From assembly GCA_002402905.1 (NCBI GenBank), contig DHGT01000060.1, positions 36,220-47,812 of the forward strand: a stretch of DNA of 11,593 bases. The letters are read 5' to 3'. This document shows, one piece after another, positions 5,205 to 11,593 of the stretch. The translations under genes were made by a program, and so were the position numbers. Every line of letters starts with the position of its first letter. Positions within the stretch are counted from its first letter, which is position 1. This stretch comes from Desulfatitalea sp. UBA4791. GTDB taxonomy: Bacteria; Desulfobacterota; Desulfobacteria; Desulfobacterales; Desulfosarcinaceae. The notes beneath the pieces were generated by a model that had not been told where the DNA came from, made no database searches, and saw only the letters and a list, made by a program, of their open reading frames with translations.

Positions 5205-7604
5205 ATGCTGCAATTGTCGCGTCGCTTTGCGGACCTTCGTATCCGCTACAAGCTGCTGATCAGTTATTCGGCGGTTTTCGTCCTTTCCCTGACCATCGGC
5301 AGCATCATCATGTTCCATTTCGTCAAGGCGGCCATCCAGGCCAATATCGAGAGCGAGCTTAAAAACACCACCCAGACCATTTTGAACATGGTCAAGACCT
5401 CGGCCGGGGTTTCGATCAAAAACCACCTGAGGGCCGTGGCCGAGAAAAATCGTGAGATCGCCCACCATTTTCACCAGCGCGCCCTGGATGGGGCGATGAG
5501 CATGGAGGAGGCCAAACGCCGCAGCGCGGAGGTGATGCTCAGTCAAACCATCGGGAAAACCGGGTACATCTATTGTATCGACAGCGCAGGCGTCATTTTG
5601 ATCCATCCGGAAAACGCCCTGATTGACGTGGAGCTGTCGGACTATTCATTCATCGCCGACCAGAAGGCCCGCAAGGTCGGTTACCTGGAATACAACTGGC
5701 AGAATCCGGGCGAGAGCCACCCCCGGCCCAAGGCACTCTACATGACCTATTTCGAGCCCTGGGACTGGATCATTTCGGTCTCCTCCTACCGCAACGAATT
5801 CAGGGAGCTGGTCAACGTGGACGATTTCCGCGACAGCATCCTCTCCATCGTGTTCGGCCAGACCGGTTACTCCTATGTGCTGGACCTGGGGGGAAACCTG
5901 ATCGTCCACCCCTCCCTGGAAGGCAACTACTACGAGGCCATCGACATCCAGGGGCGCCAGTTCATCCAGGAGATCTGCCGGCGCAAGAGCGGCAAGATCA
6001 TCTACTCATGGGCGGCGCCGGGCGAGCCCTCGGCGCGTGAAAAACTGGTGATATTCAACTACATTCCCGAATATGAATGGATCGTGGCGTCGTCGAGTTT
6101 CCTGGAGGAGTTTTATGCGCCCCTGAAAACCATCTCCCATCTGATCCTCATGACCGTGCTGATCACTTTCGTGCTGGTGCTGCCCATCACCCTGGGCATC
6201 AGCTCGTCCATCACCAATCCGCTCCAGAAGCTGATGGACCGGTTCGAGGCCGGCGCCAAGGGAGACATTTCGGTGCGCATGCAGCGCCAGAGCCGGGACG
6301 AGGTGGGCATGCTGGCCAGCTACTTCAACACCTTCATGGAGCGCCTGGAGGCCAATATCCAGGAGTCGCGGCGGGCCGAACAAGCCATGGCCCGCATGCG
6401 GCACTATCTTAAGAACTTTGTCGACGCCATGCCGTCGGTGCTGGTCGGTGTCGACCGGGAAGGACGGGTGACCCAGTGGAACCGCAGCGCCGAACGCATG
6501 ACCTGCATCGGGGACGATGAGGCGCTCGGGCGGCCGGTCACCGAGGTGTTGCCATTGCTGGAGCCCCACATGGAGATGGTCTTCGCGGTCATCCAGACCG
6601 GCCAGGCCCGGCAGGTCGAAAAAACGGTGTGCCGTTACGGCGGCGACACCTTTCATGCGGACATCATGGTCTATCCCATCGAGGCCGGCGAGGTGAAGGG
6701 ATCGGTCATCCGGGTGGATGATGTCTCCCAGCGGGTGCGCATGGAGAACATGATGGTCCAGACCGAAAAGATGATGAGCGTCGGCGGCCTGGCCGCCGGC
6801 ATGGCCCATGAGATCAACAACCCGCTGGGCGGCATGCTGCAGAACCTGCAGAACGTGGTTCGCCGGATGTCCCCGGGCCTGCCGGCCAATGACGCCGATG
6901 CGGCCGCCTGCGGCACCACCCTGGCGACCATCGGCTGCTATCTGGAAAAACGGGAAGTCTTTCGGTTTCTCGACAATATCCGGCGTTCCGGGGAGCGTGC
7001 ATCGCGGATCGTCGAGAACATGCTCAGCTTCAGCCGCCGCAGCGAGTCGCGCCAGACCCCCGTGCAACTGGCCGACCTGCTGGACAAGACCATCGAACTG
7101 GCGGCCCACGATTACGACCTCAAGAAGAAGTTCGACTTTCGCCATATCCGCATCGATCGTCACTATGCGCCGGACATGCCGCCGGTGCCCTGCGTGGCCA
7201 CCGAGATCGAACAGGTGGTGCTCAACCTGCTGCGCAATGCAGCCCAGGCCATGATCGAGGAGGGGCGATCGTCCGAGCCGCCCTGCATTGCTCTGCACCT
7301 GGGCCGGGAGGATGGTTTTGCCGTCATCCGGATCGCGGACAACGGCCCGGGCATGGACGAGCGGCAGCTCAAACGCATCTTCGAGCCGTTTTTCACCACC
7401 AAGGAGGTGGGCGTGGGAACTGGATTGGGGCTTTCGGTCTCCTATTTTATCATTACCAATAATCACAATGGGTTCATGTCTGCCGAATCGGCGCCCGGGC
7501 AGGGGGCGACCTTCATCATTCGTCTGCCCCTGGCCGACCCGATGGCCCCCGCCCCGGCGTTAAACGACGGTTCCGCAGCCCAGGAGCGTCACCGTGTTCA
7601 CTGA
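5205..7604 (+). CDS. Membrane histidine kinase: tandem Cache, HAMP, PAS, HisKA, HATPase
   Basis: A 799-aa sensor kinase. Membrane helices lie at about residues 17-37 and 310-332. The roughly 270 residues between them form two Cache-like modules with matching signatures: TGYIYCIDSAGVILIHPE ending at DWIISVSSY, and TGYSYVLDLGGNLIVHP ending at EWIVASSSF. Cache domains commonly bind small organic acids or amino acids outside the membrane. Then come HAMP (about 333-385), PAS (about 400-515), HisKA with phosphoacceptor H535 in GMAHEINNPLGG, and the ATPase domain with N674 (NLLRNAAQAM), D712 (DNGPGM), FEPFFTTK and GTGLGLSV. The stretch between the H box and ERASRIVENMLSF is longer than in minimal HisKA domains (contains ACGTTLATIGCYLEKR). 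All catalytic motifs are intact. It overlaps the next gene by 11 nt, so that regulator is its expected partner. Ligand inferred, not shown: acetate, propionate or a similar acid, from the downstream genes. Confidence 0.93.
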   Translation: MLQLSRRFADLRIRYKLLISYSAVFVLSLTIGSIIMFHFVKAAIQANIESELKNTTQTILNMVKTSAGVSIKNHLRAVAEKNREIAHHFHQRALDGAMSMEEAKRRSAEVMLSQTIGKTGYIYCIDSAGVILIHPENALIDVELSDYSFIADQKARKVGYLEYNWQNPGESHPRPKALYMTYFEPWDWIISVSSYRNEFRELVNVDDFRDSILSIVFGQTGYSYVLDLGGNLIVHPSLEGNYYEAIDIQGRQFIQEICRRKSGKIIYSWAAPGEPSAREKLVIFNYIPEYEWIVASSSFLEEFYAPLKTISHLILMTVLITFVLVLPITLGISSSITNPLQKLMDRFEAGAKGDISVRMQRQSRDEVGMLASYFNTFMERLEANIQESRRAEQAMARMRHYLKNFVDAMPSVLVGVDREGRVTQWNRSAERMTCIGDDEALGRPVTEVLPLLEPHMEMVFAVIQTGQARQVEKTVCRYGGDTFHADIMVYPIEAGEVKGSVIRVDDVSQRVRMENMMVQTEKMMSVGGLAAGMAHEINNPLGGMLQNLQNVVRRMSPGLPANDADAAACGTTLATIGCYLEKREVFRFLDNIRRSGERASRIVENMLSFSRRSESRQTPVQLADLLDKTIELAAHDYDLKKKFDFRHIRIDRHYAPDMPPVPCVATEIEQVVLNLLRNAAQAMIEEGRSSEPPCIALHLGREDGFAVIRIADNGPGMDERQLKRIFEPFFTTKEVGVGTGLGLSVSYFIITNNHNGFMSAESAPGQGATFIIRLPLADPMAPAPALNDGSAAQERHRVH

Positions 7605-9501
7605 GCGATCGGCCAAACGCTGTGTGCTGGTGATCGACGATGAAGACATCGTTCGGGACAGCATCTCCACTTACCTGGAAGACAGCGGCTTCATCGTGGA
7701 CCAGGCCGCGGACGGCCGCGAGGGACTCGAACGCTTTCGGGCCGTCACGCCCGACGTGGTGCTGCTGGACCTGCGCATGCCGCGCATGGACGGCCTGGAG
7801 GTGCTCGAGGCCATGGCCGGGGAGCTGGCGCGCGTGCCGGTGATCGTGGTGACCGGGGCCGGGGTGCTCCAGGATGCCGTGGCCGCCCTGCGCCTGGGGG
7901 CTTTCGATTTCGTCACCAAGCCCATCGTGGATATGGCGGTGCTCGAGCACGCCGTCAACCGCGCCTTGGAGCGCACCCGGCTGAGGGATGAAAATCGGCG
8001 CTACCAGGCCCACCTGGAAACAGAAATCCGTTCCCGCACCCTGGACTTGCAACGGCGAACCGAAGAGCTGCTGGCAGCCAATTCGGAACTGAAAAAGGAG
8101 ATCGCCATTCGGGAAAAGACCGCCGCGGCCCTCAAGCAGAGCGAGGCGCGGCTGGCCGAGATCGTCTCTATTTTCGAAGGGTTCATCTATACGTGCGACG
8201 CCCAGTTTCGCCTCGATTTCGTCAACCGCAGGCTGGTCGATCACCTGGGTGCGGATCCCACCGGCAGCAGCTGCCATTTTTCCCTCTACGGCCTGGAAAA
8301 GCCCTGCCCCTGGTGCCGCCATCCGGACGTGTTCACGGGCCAGACCGTTCACACCGAGTTCTACAATGAAAAGGACGGCCGCTGGTACGATGCCGTTCAG
8401 GCCCCGGTGTTCGATGCCGAGGGTCAGGTGCGCCATCTGCAGGCCGTGGTGCTCGATATCACCGAACGCAAGGCCACCGAGGATTGGCTGCGCCAGCGGG
8501 AGATTCAACTGGCCGAGAAGAACCGGCGGCTGAAATCCTCCCTGCGCACGGCCAGCCGGTTCGGCCAGATCATTGGCAAGAGCCGGGCCATGCAGGAGGT
8601 GTACGAAAGCATTCTTAAAGCGGCCGAGTCCAATGCCCACGTGATCATCTACGGCGAGTCGGGCACCGGCAAGGAACTGGTGGCCAAGACCATTCACGAC
8701 CTGAGCGACCGGGGCAGCAGGAAGTTCGTCACCGTGCACTGCGGCGCCATCCCGGACAACCTGGTCGAGAGCGAGTTTTTTGGCTACCGCAAAGGCGCCT
8801 TCACCGGAGCGGACCAGGACAAGCCCGGATATCTCGATGCGGCCGACGGCGGCACCCTGTTCATGGACGAGGTGGGCGAGTTGAACCTGACCATGCAGGT
8901 CAAGCTGCTGCGGGCCATCGAGGGGGGCGGATACACGCCCATCGGCAGCAGCGAAGTAAAACAGGCCGACATCCGCATCGTGGCGGCCACCAACCGCAAT
9001 CTGCGCAGCAGCCTGGAGACGGGCAGTTTCCGCAAGGATTTCTATTACCGGATCCACATCCTGCCGATCTATCTGCCGGCACTGAAGTCCAGAAAAGAGG
9101 ATATCCCCCTGCTGGTCAACCATTTCCTCAGCGATTATCCCCACGGCGATCGGATTCCCGTGGTGCCCCAGCGGGTGATCGCGGCCATGCAGCGGTACGA
9201 CTGGCCGGGCAATGTGCGCGAGCTGCAAAACAGCGTTCACCGTTATATCACCTTGGGGCAGCTCGACTTTTTGGATCTTGGCCCGGCCACCGAACCCGAG
9301 ACGCAGACCGTTTCGACCGACGACCTGCCCCTCCACCCGGACCGGACCGATCTTGCGTTGAGCGATGCGGTCCAGGCCTTCGAAAAGCGTTACATCGAAC
9401 ATTTACTCAAGGAAAATCAATGGCACCGCAGTCGTGTCGCCGAGCTGCTGGGGATCGACCGCCGCACGCTATTCCGCAAAATGAAGGGGCTTGGGCTCTA
9501 A
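7594..9501 (+). CDS. Sigma-54 activator, REC-PAS-AAA+-Fis response regulator
   Basis: A 635-aa NtrC-type response regulator. The receiver domain (about residues 8-125) has the acidic pair D15/D16, phosphoacceptor D59 in VVLLDLRMP and K109 in FVTKPI. A coiled coil follows (about 130-185). A PAS domain (about 185-290) carries C227 and a CPWC pair (C238, C241). The AAA+ domain has Walker A GESGTGKE (354-361), the sigma-54-contacting GAFTGA loop (401-406) and Walker B FMDEVGEL (D425/E426), and later DWPGNVRELQNS. A Fis-type helix-turn-helix ends the protein (about 608-634, RVAELLGIDRRTLFRKMK). The PAS insert between receiver and AAA+ is unusual compared with plain NtrC and gives a second sensory input. 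The start is GTG at 7594 with GGAG seven nt upstream, inside the kinase gene. Expected target: the -24/-12 promoter about 200 bp past its stop. Confidence 0.94.
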   Translation: MFTERSAKRCVLVIDDEDIVRDSISTYLEDSGFIVDQAADGREGLERFRAVTPDVVLLDLRMPRMDGLEVLEAMAGELARVPVIVVTGAGVLQDAVAALRLGAFDFVTKPIVDMAVLEHAVNRALERTRLRDENRRYQAHLETEIRSRTLDLQRRTEELLAANSELKKEIAIREKTAAALKQSEARLAEIVSIFEGFIYTCDAQFRLDFVNRRLVDHLGADPTGSSCHFSLYGLEKPCPWCRHPDVFTGQTVHTEFYNEKDGRWYDAVQAPVFDAEGQVRHLQAVVLDITERKATEDWLRQREIQLAEKNRRLKSSLRTASRFGQIIGKSRAMQEVYESILKAAESNAHVIIYGESGTGKELVAKTIHDLSDRGSRKFVTVHCGAIPDNLVESEFFGYRKGAFTGADQDKPGYLDAADGGTLFMDEVGELNLTMQVKLLRAIEGGGYTPIGSSEVKQADIRIVAATNRNLRSSLETGSFRKDFYYRIHILPIYLPALKSRKEDIPLLVNHFLSDYPHGDRIPVVPQRVIAAMQRYDWPGNVRELQNSVHRYITLGQLDFLDLGPATEPETQTVSTDDLPLHPDRTDLALSDAVQAFEKRYIEHLLKENQWHRSRVAELLGIDRRTLFRKMKGLGL

Positions 9502-9520
9502 TTGTCCTGAATTGGGACAA
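9502..9520 (+). promoter_or_regulatory. Upstream activator site 1 (inverted repeat)
   Basis: TTGTCC (9502-9507) and GGACAA (9515-9520) form a perfect inverted repeat with a 7-nt spacer, starting at the base after the regulator stop. The right half lies within ATTGGGACA (9511-9519), which recurs at 9581-9589. It sits about 195 bp upstream of the -24 element, in the usual range for an NtrC-type enhancer. A terminator is less likely because no T-run follows. Confidence 0.55.
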
Positions 9521-9549
9521 ATTTGCCTCATCACCCCATTGTTATTTTA

Positions 9550-9562
9550 AATCAACTTATTA
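9550..9562 (+). promoter_or_regulatory. Candidate IHF binding site
   Basis: AATCAACTTATTA fits the IHF consensus WATCAA-N4-TTR at every fixed position. IHF commonly bends DNA at sigma-54 promoters. Here it lies between the two candidate enhancer sites and not between enhancer and promoter, so it might wrap the enhancers. A partial match (AATCAATTCTGG) occurs at about 9641, nearer the promoter. Confidence 0.4.
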
Positions 9563-9580
9563 GCGAGCATTTCCTTCCAG

Positions 9581-9600
9581 ATTGGGACATAAAAATCCCA
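9581..9600 (+). promoter_or_regulatory. Upstream activator site 2 (repeat of site 1 half)
   Basis: ATTGGGACA (9581-9589) exactly repeats 9511-9519, starting 70 bp downstream. With TCCCA (9596-9600) it forms the inverted repeat TGGGA-N8-TCCCA. The 70-bp step is close to a whole number of helical turns, so both sites could face the same side of the DNA. Proposed binding site for the Fis-type domain of the upstream regulator (inference). Confidence 0.5.
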
Positions 9601-9696
9601 TTTATTTGAAGAACTCCATTCATTTAAAAAACAGGATTAAAATCAATTCTGGTATAACCTTCTGGATTTATGTGATTTCGACCATTCTTGGATGAA

Positions 9697-9712
9697 TGGC
9701 ATGCCGATTGCT
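9697..9712 (+). promoter_or_regulatory. Sigma-54 (-24/-12) promoter of the transporter gene
   Basis: TGGCATGCCGATTGCT matches the sigma-54 consensus TGGCAYG-N4-TTGCW, with GG at 9698-9699 and GC at 9710-9711 separated by the canonical 10 nt. It lies downstream of a sigma-54 activator gene with an intact GAFTGA loop, and 102 nt before the transporter ATG. Transcription would start near 9722. Confidence 0.85.
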
Positions 9713-9726
9713 GAGGTATCCTCAGC
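9710..9726 (+). repeat. Perfect inverted repeat over the -12 box and start site
   Basis: GCTGAGG and CCTCAGC form a perfect 7-bp inverted repeat with a TAT centre. It begins inside the -12 element and covers the expected transcription start. It could be an operator for a second regulator or a 5'-end hairpin in the RNA; the tight 3-nt loop favours a protein site or compact hairpin equally. Confidence 0.5.
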
Positions 9727-9750
9727 GAACAGGTTCTTATAAATCGGTTC

Positions 9751-9774
9751 GGCAGGGCCACATTCGGCCGTGCC
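9751..9774 (+). other. Leader hairpin upstream of the transporter gene
   Basis: GGCA-G-GGCC and GGCC-G-TGCC pair with one G/G mismatch around an ACATTC loop, within the predicted 5' leader and about 40 nt before the start codon. It is moderately stable. It could stabilise the transcript; no riboswitch family is recognised. Confidence 0.3.
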
Positions 9775-9813
9775 TCCATTCATGATTCGTATTCAACCCC
9801 AAAAGGAGGTCCC

Positions 9814-10425
9814 ATGGCAGCAGAAGGTCAAGGCAATCCGGCGGTCGTCGGTCTGGCAGGGTTTGGTCTCACCACCCTGATTCTTCAGTTTCACAACCTC
9901 GGCTGGTGCGGCATCGGCCCGGTGCTGGCGCTCGCCCTCGCCTTTGGCGGCGTGGCCCAATTGATCGCCGGCTTCCAGGAATTCAAATGCGGCAACAATT
10001 TTGGTTACAGCGCTTTTGTCTCCTACGGCGCCTTCTGGATCGCCCTGGGCATCATCTGGCTGCTGAACCACTTCAAAATCTACACCCTGAACCACACCGA
10101 CGTGGGGGTCTTCCTCGTGGTCTGGACCCTTTACACGATGATCATGTGGGTCGGTGCCATGCGGATCCACAGCGCCATGGCGTCGACCTTCACGCTGCTG
10201 CTGATCGGGTTTATCGGCCTGGATCTGGCCCATTTCGGTTATCCGGGATTGACCAAGCCGACGGCCGTCGTCCTGATCCTCTGCGCCCTGAATGCCTGGT
10301 ACATGATGGCCGCCGCCATTTATGCCCAGGTTTTCGGCCGCCAGATTCTGCCCCTGGGCAAACCGTGGATCGACAACGGGCCGGCCCGGGCGCCCCTGGG
10401 CAAACTGGCCAAAGAGTCGGCTTGA
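9814..10425 (+). CDS. satP: Acetate/succinate transporter, SatP/YaaH (GPR1/FUN34) family
   Basis: A 203-aa inner-membrane protein with six predicted helices (roughly residues 12-30, 35-53, 66-84, 97-115, 123-141 and 148-170). The family signature near the N-terminus, NPAPLGL, appears as NPAVVGL (8-14), followed by FGLTT. A second family stretch is GNNFGYSAFVSYGAFW. This family (AceTr) moves acetate, and often succinate or other short acids, with protons or as a channel. Length is typical for bacterial members (about 190-210 aa). The start has a full AAGGAGGT ribosome site (9803-9810) only three nt from the ATG, suggesting strong translation. Expression is expected from the sigma-54 promoter at 9697. 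The following ligase gene implies that imported acid is turned into acyl-CoA. Family certain; exact substrate inferred. Confidence 0.92.
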   Translation: MAAEGQGNPAVVGLAGFGLTTLILQFHNLGWCGIGPVLALALAFGGVAQLIAGFQEFKCGNNFGYSAFVSYGAFWIALGIIWLLNHFKIYTLNHTDVGVFLVVWTLYTMIMWVGAMRIHSAMASTFTLLLIGFIGLDLAHFGYPGLTKPTAVVLILCALNAWYMMAAAIYAQVFGRQILPLGKPWIDNGPARAPLGKLAKESA

Positions 10426-10462
10426 TCACGGTAAGTATTGTATTCAACGGCCCTCTCCGCCA

Positions 10463-10480
10463 TCCTGCGTGCCCGCAGGA
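10463..10480 (+). other. Hairpin 1 in the transporter-ligase spacer
   Basis: TCCTGCG and CGCAGGA pair perfectly over 7 bp around a TGCC tetraloop. No T-run follows. It lies 38 nt past the transporter stop and just before a second, longer hairpin. Confidence 0.45.
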
Positions 10481-10492
10481 ATCCACCATACC

Positions 10493-10522
10493 TGCCTGGA
10501 GCGGCTCGAAGCGCTCCAGGCA
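10493..10522 (+). other. Hairpin 2 in the transporter-ligase spacer (11-bp perfect stem)
   Basis: TGCCTGGAGCG (10493-10503) and CGCTCCAGGCA (10512-10522) pair perfectly over 11 bp around an 8-nt loop. It is followed by TTCCTCCC and not a T-run, so it is not a classical terminator. It may protect the 3' end of the transporter message or set different levels of transporter and ligase (inference). The 221-nt spacer shows no convincing gene and no clear -24/-12 or sigma-70 promoter. Confidence 0.55.
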
Positions 10523-10646
10523 TTCCTCCCATCCCATGCCGGACATACCCGCGGCAGTCTGCGCCTGGATGCTCCCCTGGCCTGAGATGCGGGAATGGAA
10601 GCGGTGCGGGCGATGGGCCATGATCACGACATGAAAGGAAATCCAC

Positions 10647-11593
10647 ATGACCAATGCATACGACGCCGCATACGCGGAATCTTTGAACCATCCGGAAACC
10701 TTCTGGGCAAAAGCAGCCCAGGCGTGCCACTGGTACAAACAGTGGGACAAGGTGCTGGACGACAGCAACAAACCTTTCTACCGCTGGTTCAGCGGCGGGG
10801 TGGTCAATACCTGCTACAATGCTTTGGACTATCATATTGAAAACGGCCGCGGCGACCAGGCGGCCCTGATCTACGACAGCCCGGTGACCGACACCATCAA
10901 GCAGTACACCTATACGCAGCTGCGCGACGAGGTGGCCCGGTTCGCCGGCGTGCTCATCGATCAGGGCGTGACCAAAGGGGATCGGGTGCTCATCTACATG
11001 CCCATGATTCCCGAGGCGGCCATTGCCATGCTGGCCTGTGCGCGCATCGGCGCCATCCACTCGGTCGTTTTCGGTGGCTTTGCCGCCAAGGAGCTGGCCA
11101 CCCGCATCAACGACGCCAAGCCCAAGGTGATCGTTTCGGCCTCCTGCGGCATCGAGGTCAAGAAAGTCATTTCCTACAAACCGTTGATAGATAAGGCCAT
11201 CGATATGGCGGCCTCCAAACCGCAAGCGTGTATCATCCTGCAGCGCCCCATGGCAAAGGCCGAATTGACCGACGGGCGCGATGTGGATTGGCAGGCGGCC
11301 ATGGCCAAAGTCCGGCCGGCCGACTGCGTTCCGGTGGCGGCCACCGACCCGCTCTACATTCTCTACACCTCGGGAACCACCGGACAGCCCAAGGGCGTGG
11401 TGCGCGACAACGGCGGTCACCTGGTGGCCCTCAAATGGACCATGAAGGCGATTTACGACATCGACCCCGGTGATGTCTTCTGGGCCGCTTCGGACGTGGG
11501 CTGGGTGGTCGGCCACTCCTACATCGTCTACGCCCCGTTGTTCCAGGGGGCCACCACCATCCTGTTCGAGGGCAAGCCGGTGGGCACGCCCGA
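10647..11593 (+). CDS. prpE: Propionyl-CoA synthetase, N-terminal part (cut by window end)
   Basis: The first 315 residues of an acyl-CoA synthetase of the ANL superfamily; family members run to about 630 residues, so about half is present. It would activate propionate (or acetate) with ATP and CoA to acyl-CoA, AMP and pyrophosphate in the cytosol. The N-terminal ACAS-type region includes FYRWFSGGVVNTCYNALD. The AMP-binding P-loop is YTSGTTGQPKG (residues 240-250), followed by VVRDNGGH and WAASDVGWVVGHSYIVYAP. The wording VVRDNGGHLVALKW and EGKPVGTP favours PrpE over acetyl-CoA synthetase, which has VLHTTGGY at that place. The C-terminal domain with the adenylation lysine lies beyond the window. 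The ATG has AAAGGAA about 7 nt upstream. The 221-nt gap to satP leaves open whether it shares the sigma-54 transcript. Confidence 0.88.
   Translation, partial: MTNAYDAAYAESLNHPETFWAKAAQACHWYKQWDKVLDDSNKPFYRWFSGGVVNTCYNALDYHIENGRGDQAALIYDSPVTDTIKQYTYTQLRDEVARFAGVLIDQGVTKGDRVLIYMPMIPEAAIAMLACARIGAIHSVVFGGFAAKELATRINDAKPKVIVSASCGIEVKKVISYKPLIDKAIDMAASKPQACIILQRPMAKAELTDGRDVDWQAAMAKVRPADCVPVAATDPLYILYTSGTTGQPKGVVRDNGGHLVALKWTMKAIYDIDPGDVFWAASDVGWVVGHSYIVYAPLFQGATTILFEGKPVGTP

Noticed and set aside
6006..7466. Long minus-strand open frame opposite the Cache kinase
   Set aside because: His/Gly-rich composition, no recognisable domain, and it lies wholly within an intact histidine kinase on the other strand.
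7516..9402. Very long open frame on the minus strand, opposite the regulator
   Set aside because: It is antisense to a gene with complete REC, AAA+ and HTH motifs. Its translation is low-complexity (rich in His, Gly, Gln, Ala), with no domain seen; it is an artefact of high GC at third positions.
9906..10634. Plus-strand open frame overlapping satP and the spacer
   Set aside because: It is a shifted frame of satP, Arg/Pro-rich, and ends in the spacer with no own ribosome site.
10320..11516. Minus-strand open frame across the transporter end and ligase
   Set aside because: It covers the ligase P-loop region antisense and has no domain. The plus-strand genes explain the sequence fully.

Overview
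The window is a GC-rich (about 60% by eye) bacterial chromosomal segment. The gene types suggest a deltaproteobacterium (Desulfobacterota, such as a complete-oxidizing sulfate reducer). The evidence is a large Cache-HAMP-PAS histidine kinase paired with a sigma-54 activator, PAS domains with cysteine clusters, an acetate/propionate uptake and activation pair, and a small basic 'DRRSG..DRR' protein. This assignment is inference from gene style; no rRNA or marker gene is present.

Layout. (1) 47-913, minus: a crotonase-fold protein lacking the usual catalytic glutamates. (2) 1029-1529, plus: a GNAT acetyltransferase, divergent from (1) and closed by a strong hairpin at 1530-1562. (3) 1614-2501, minus: an ABC-type substrate-binding protein gene broken by an in-frame TGA where family members have Trp. 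It also lacks a recognisable start and signal peptide, so I call it a pseudogene. (4) 2626-3774 and 3771-4598, plus: a soluble PAS histidine kinase with four clustered cysteines, translationally coupled (ATGA overlap) to an amidohydrolase-2 family metal-dependent hydrolase. (5) 4806-5024, minus: a 72-aa basic protein with two Asp-Arg-Arg repeats, a near-perfect Shine-Dalgarno and a good sigma-70 promoter. (6) 5205-7604 and 7594-9501, plus: a membrane histidine kinase with tandem Cache sensor domains, overlapping by 11 nt a response regulator of the REC-PAS-AAA+-Fis type with intact GAFTGA. (7) 9502-9813: an AT-rich control region. It holds two copies of ATTGGGACA exactly 70 bp apart, each part of an inverted repeat; an IHF consensus match; and a textbook -24/-12 promoter at 9697-9712 overlapped by a perfect 7-bp inverted repeat. 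(8) 9814-10425: a SatP/YaaH-type (GPR1/FUN34) acetate/succinate transporter. (9) 10647 to the window end: the N-terminal half of a PrpE-type propionyl-CoA synthetase.

How it works together (inference). The Cache kinase would sense an extracellular ligand, plausibly a short-chain carboxylate. It would phosphorylate the sigma-54 activator, which would bind the repeats just past its own stop codon and drive the -24/-12 promoter of the transporter. The transporter imports acetate or propionate, and the ligase converts it to the acyl-CoA. This compact sense-regulate-import-activate module is the most coherent system in the window. The soluble kinase/hydrolase pair and the small DRR protein are the least explained parts.
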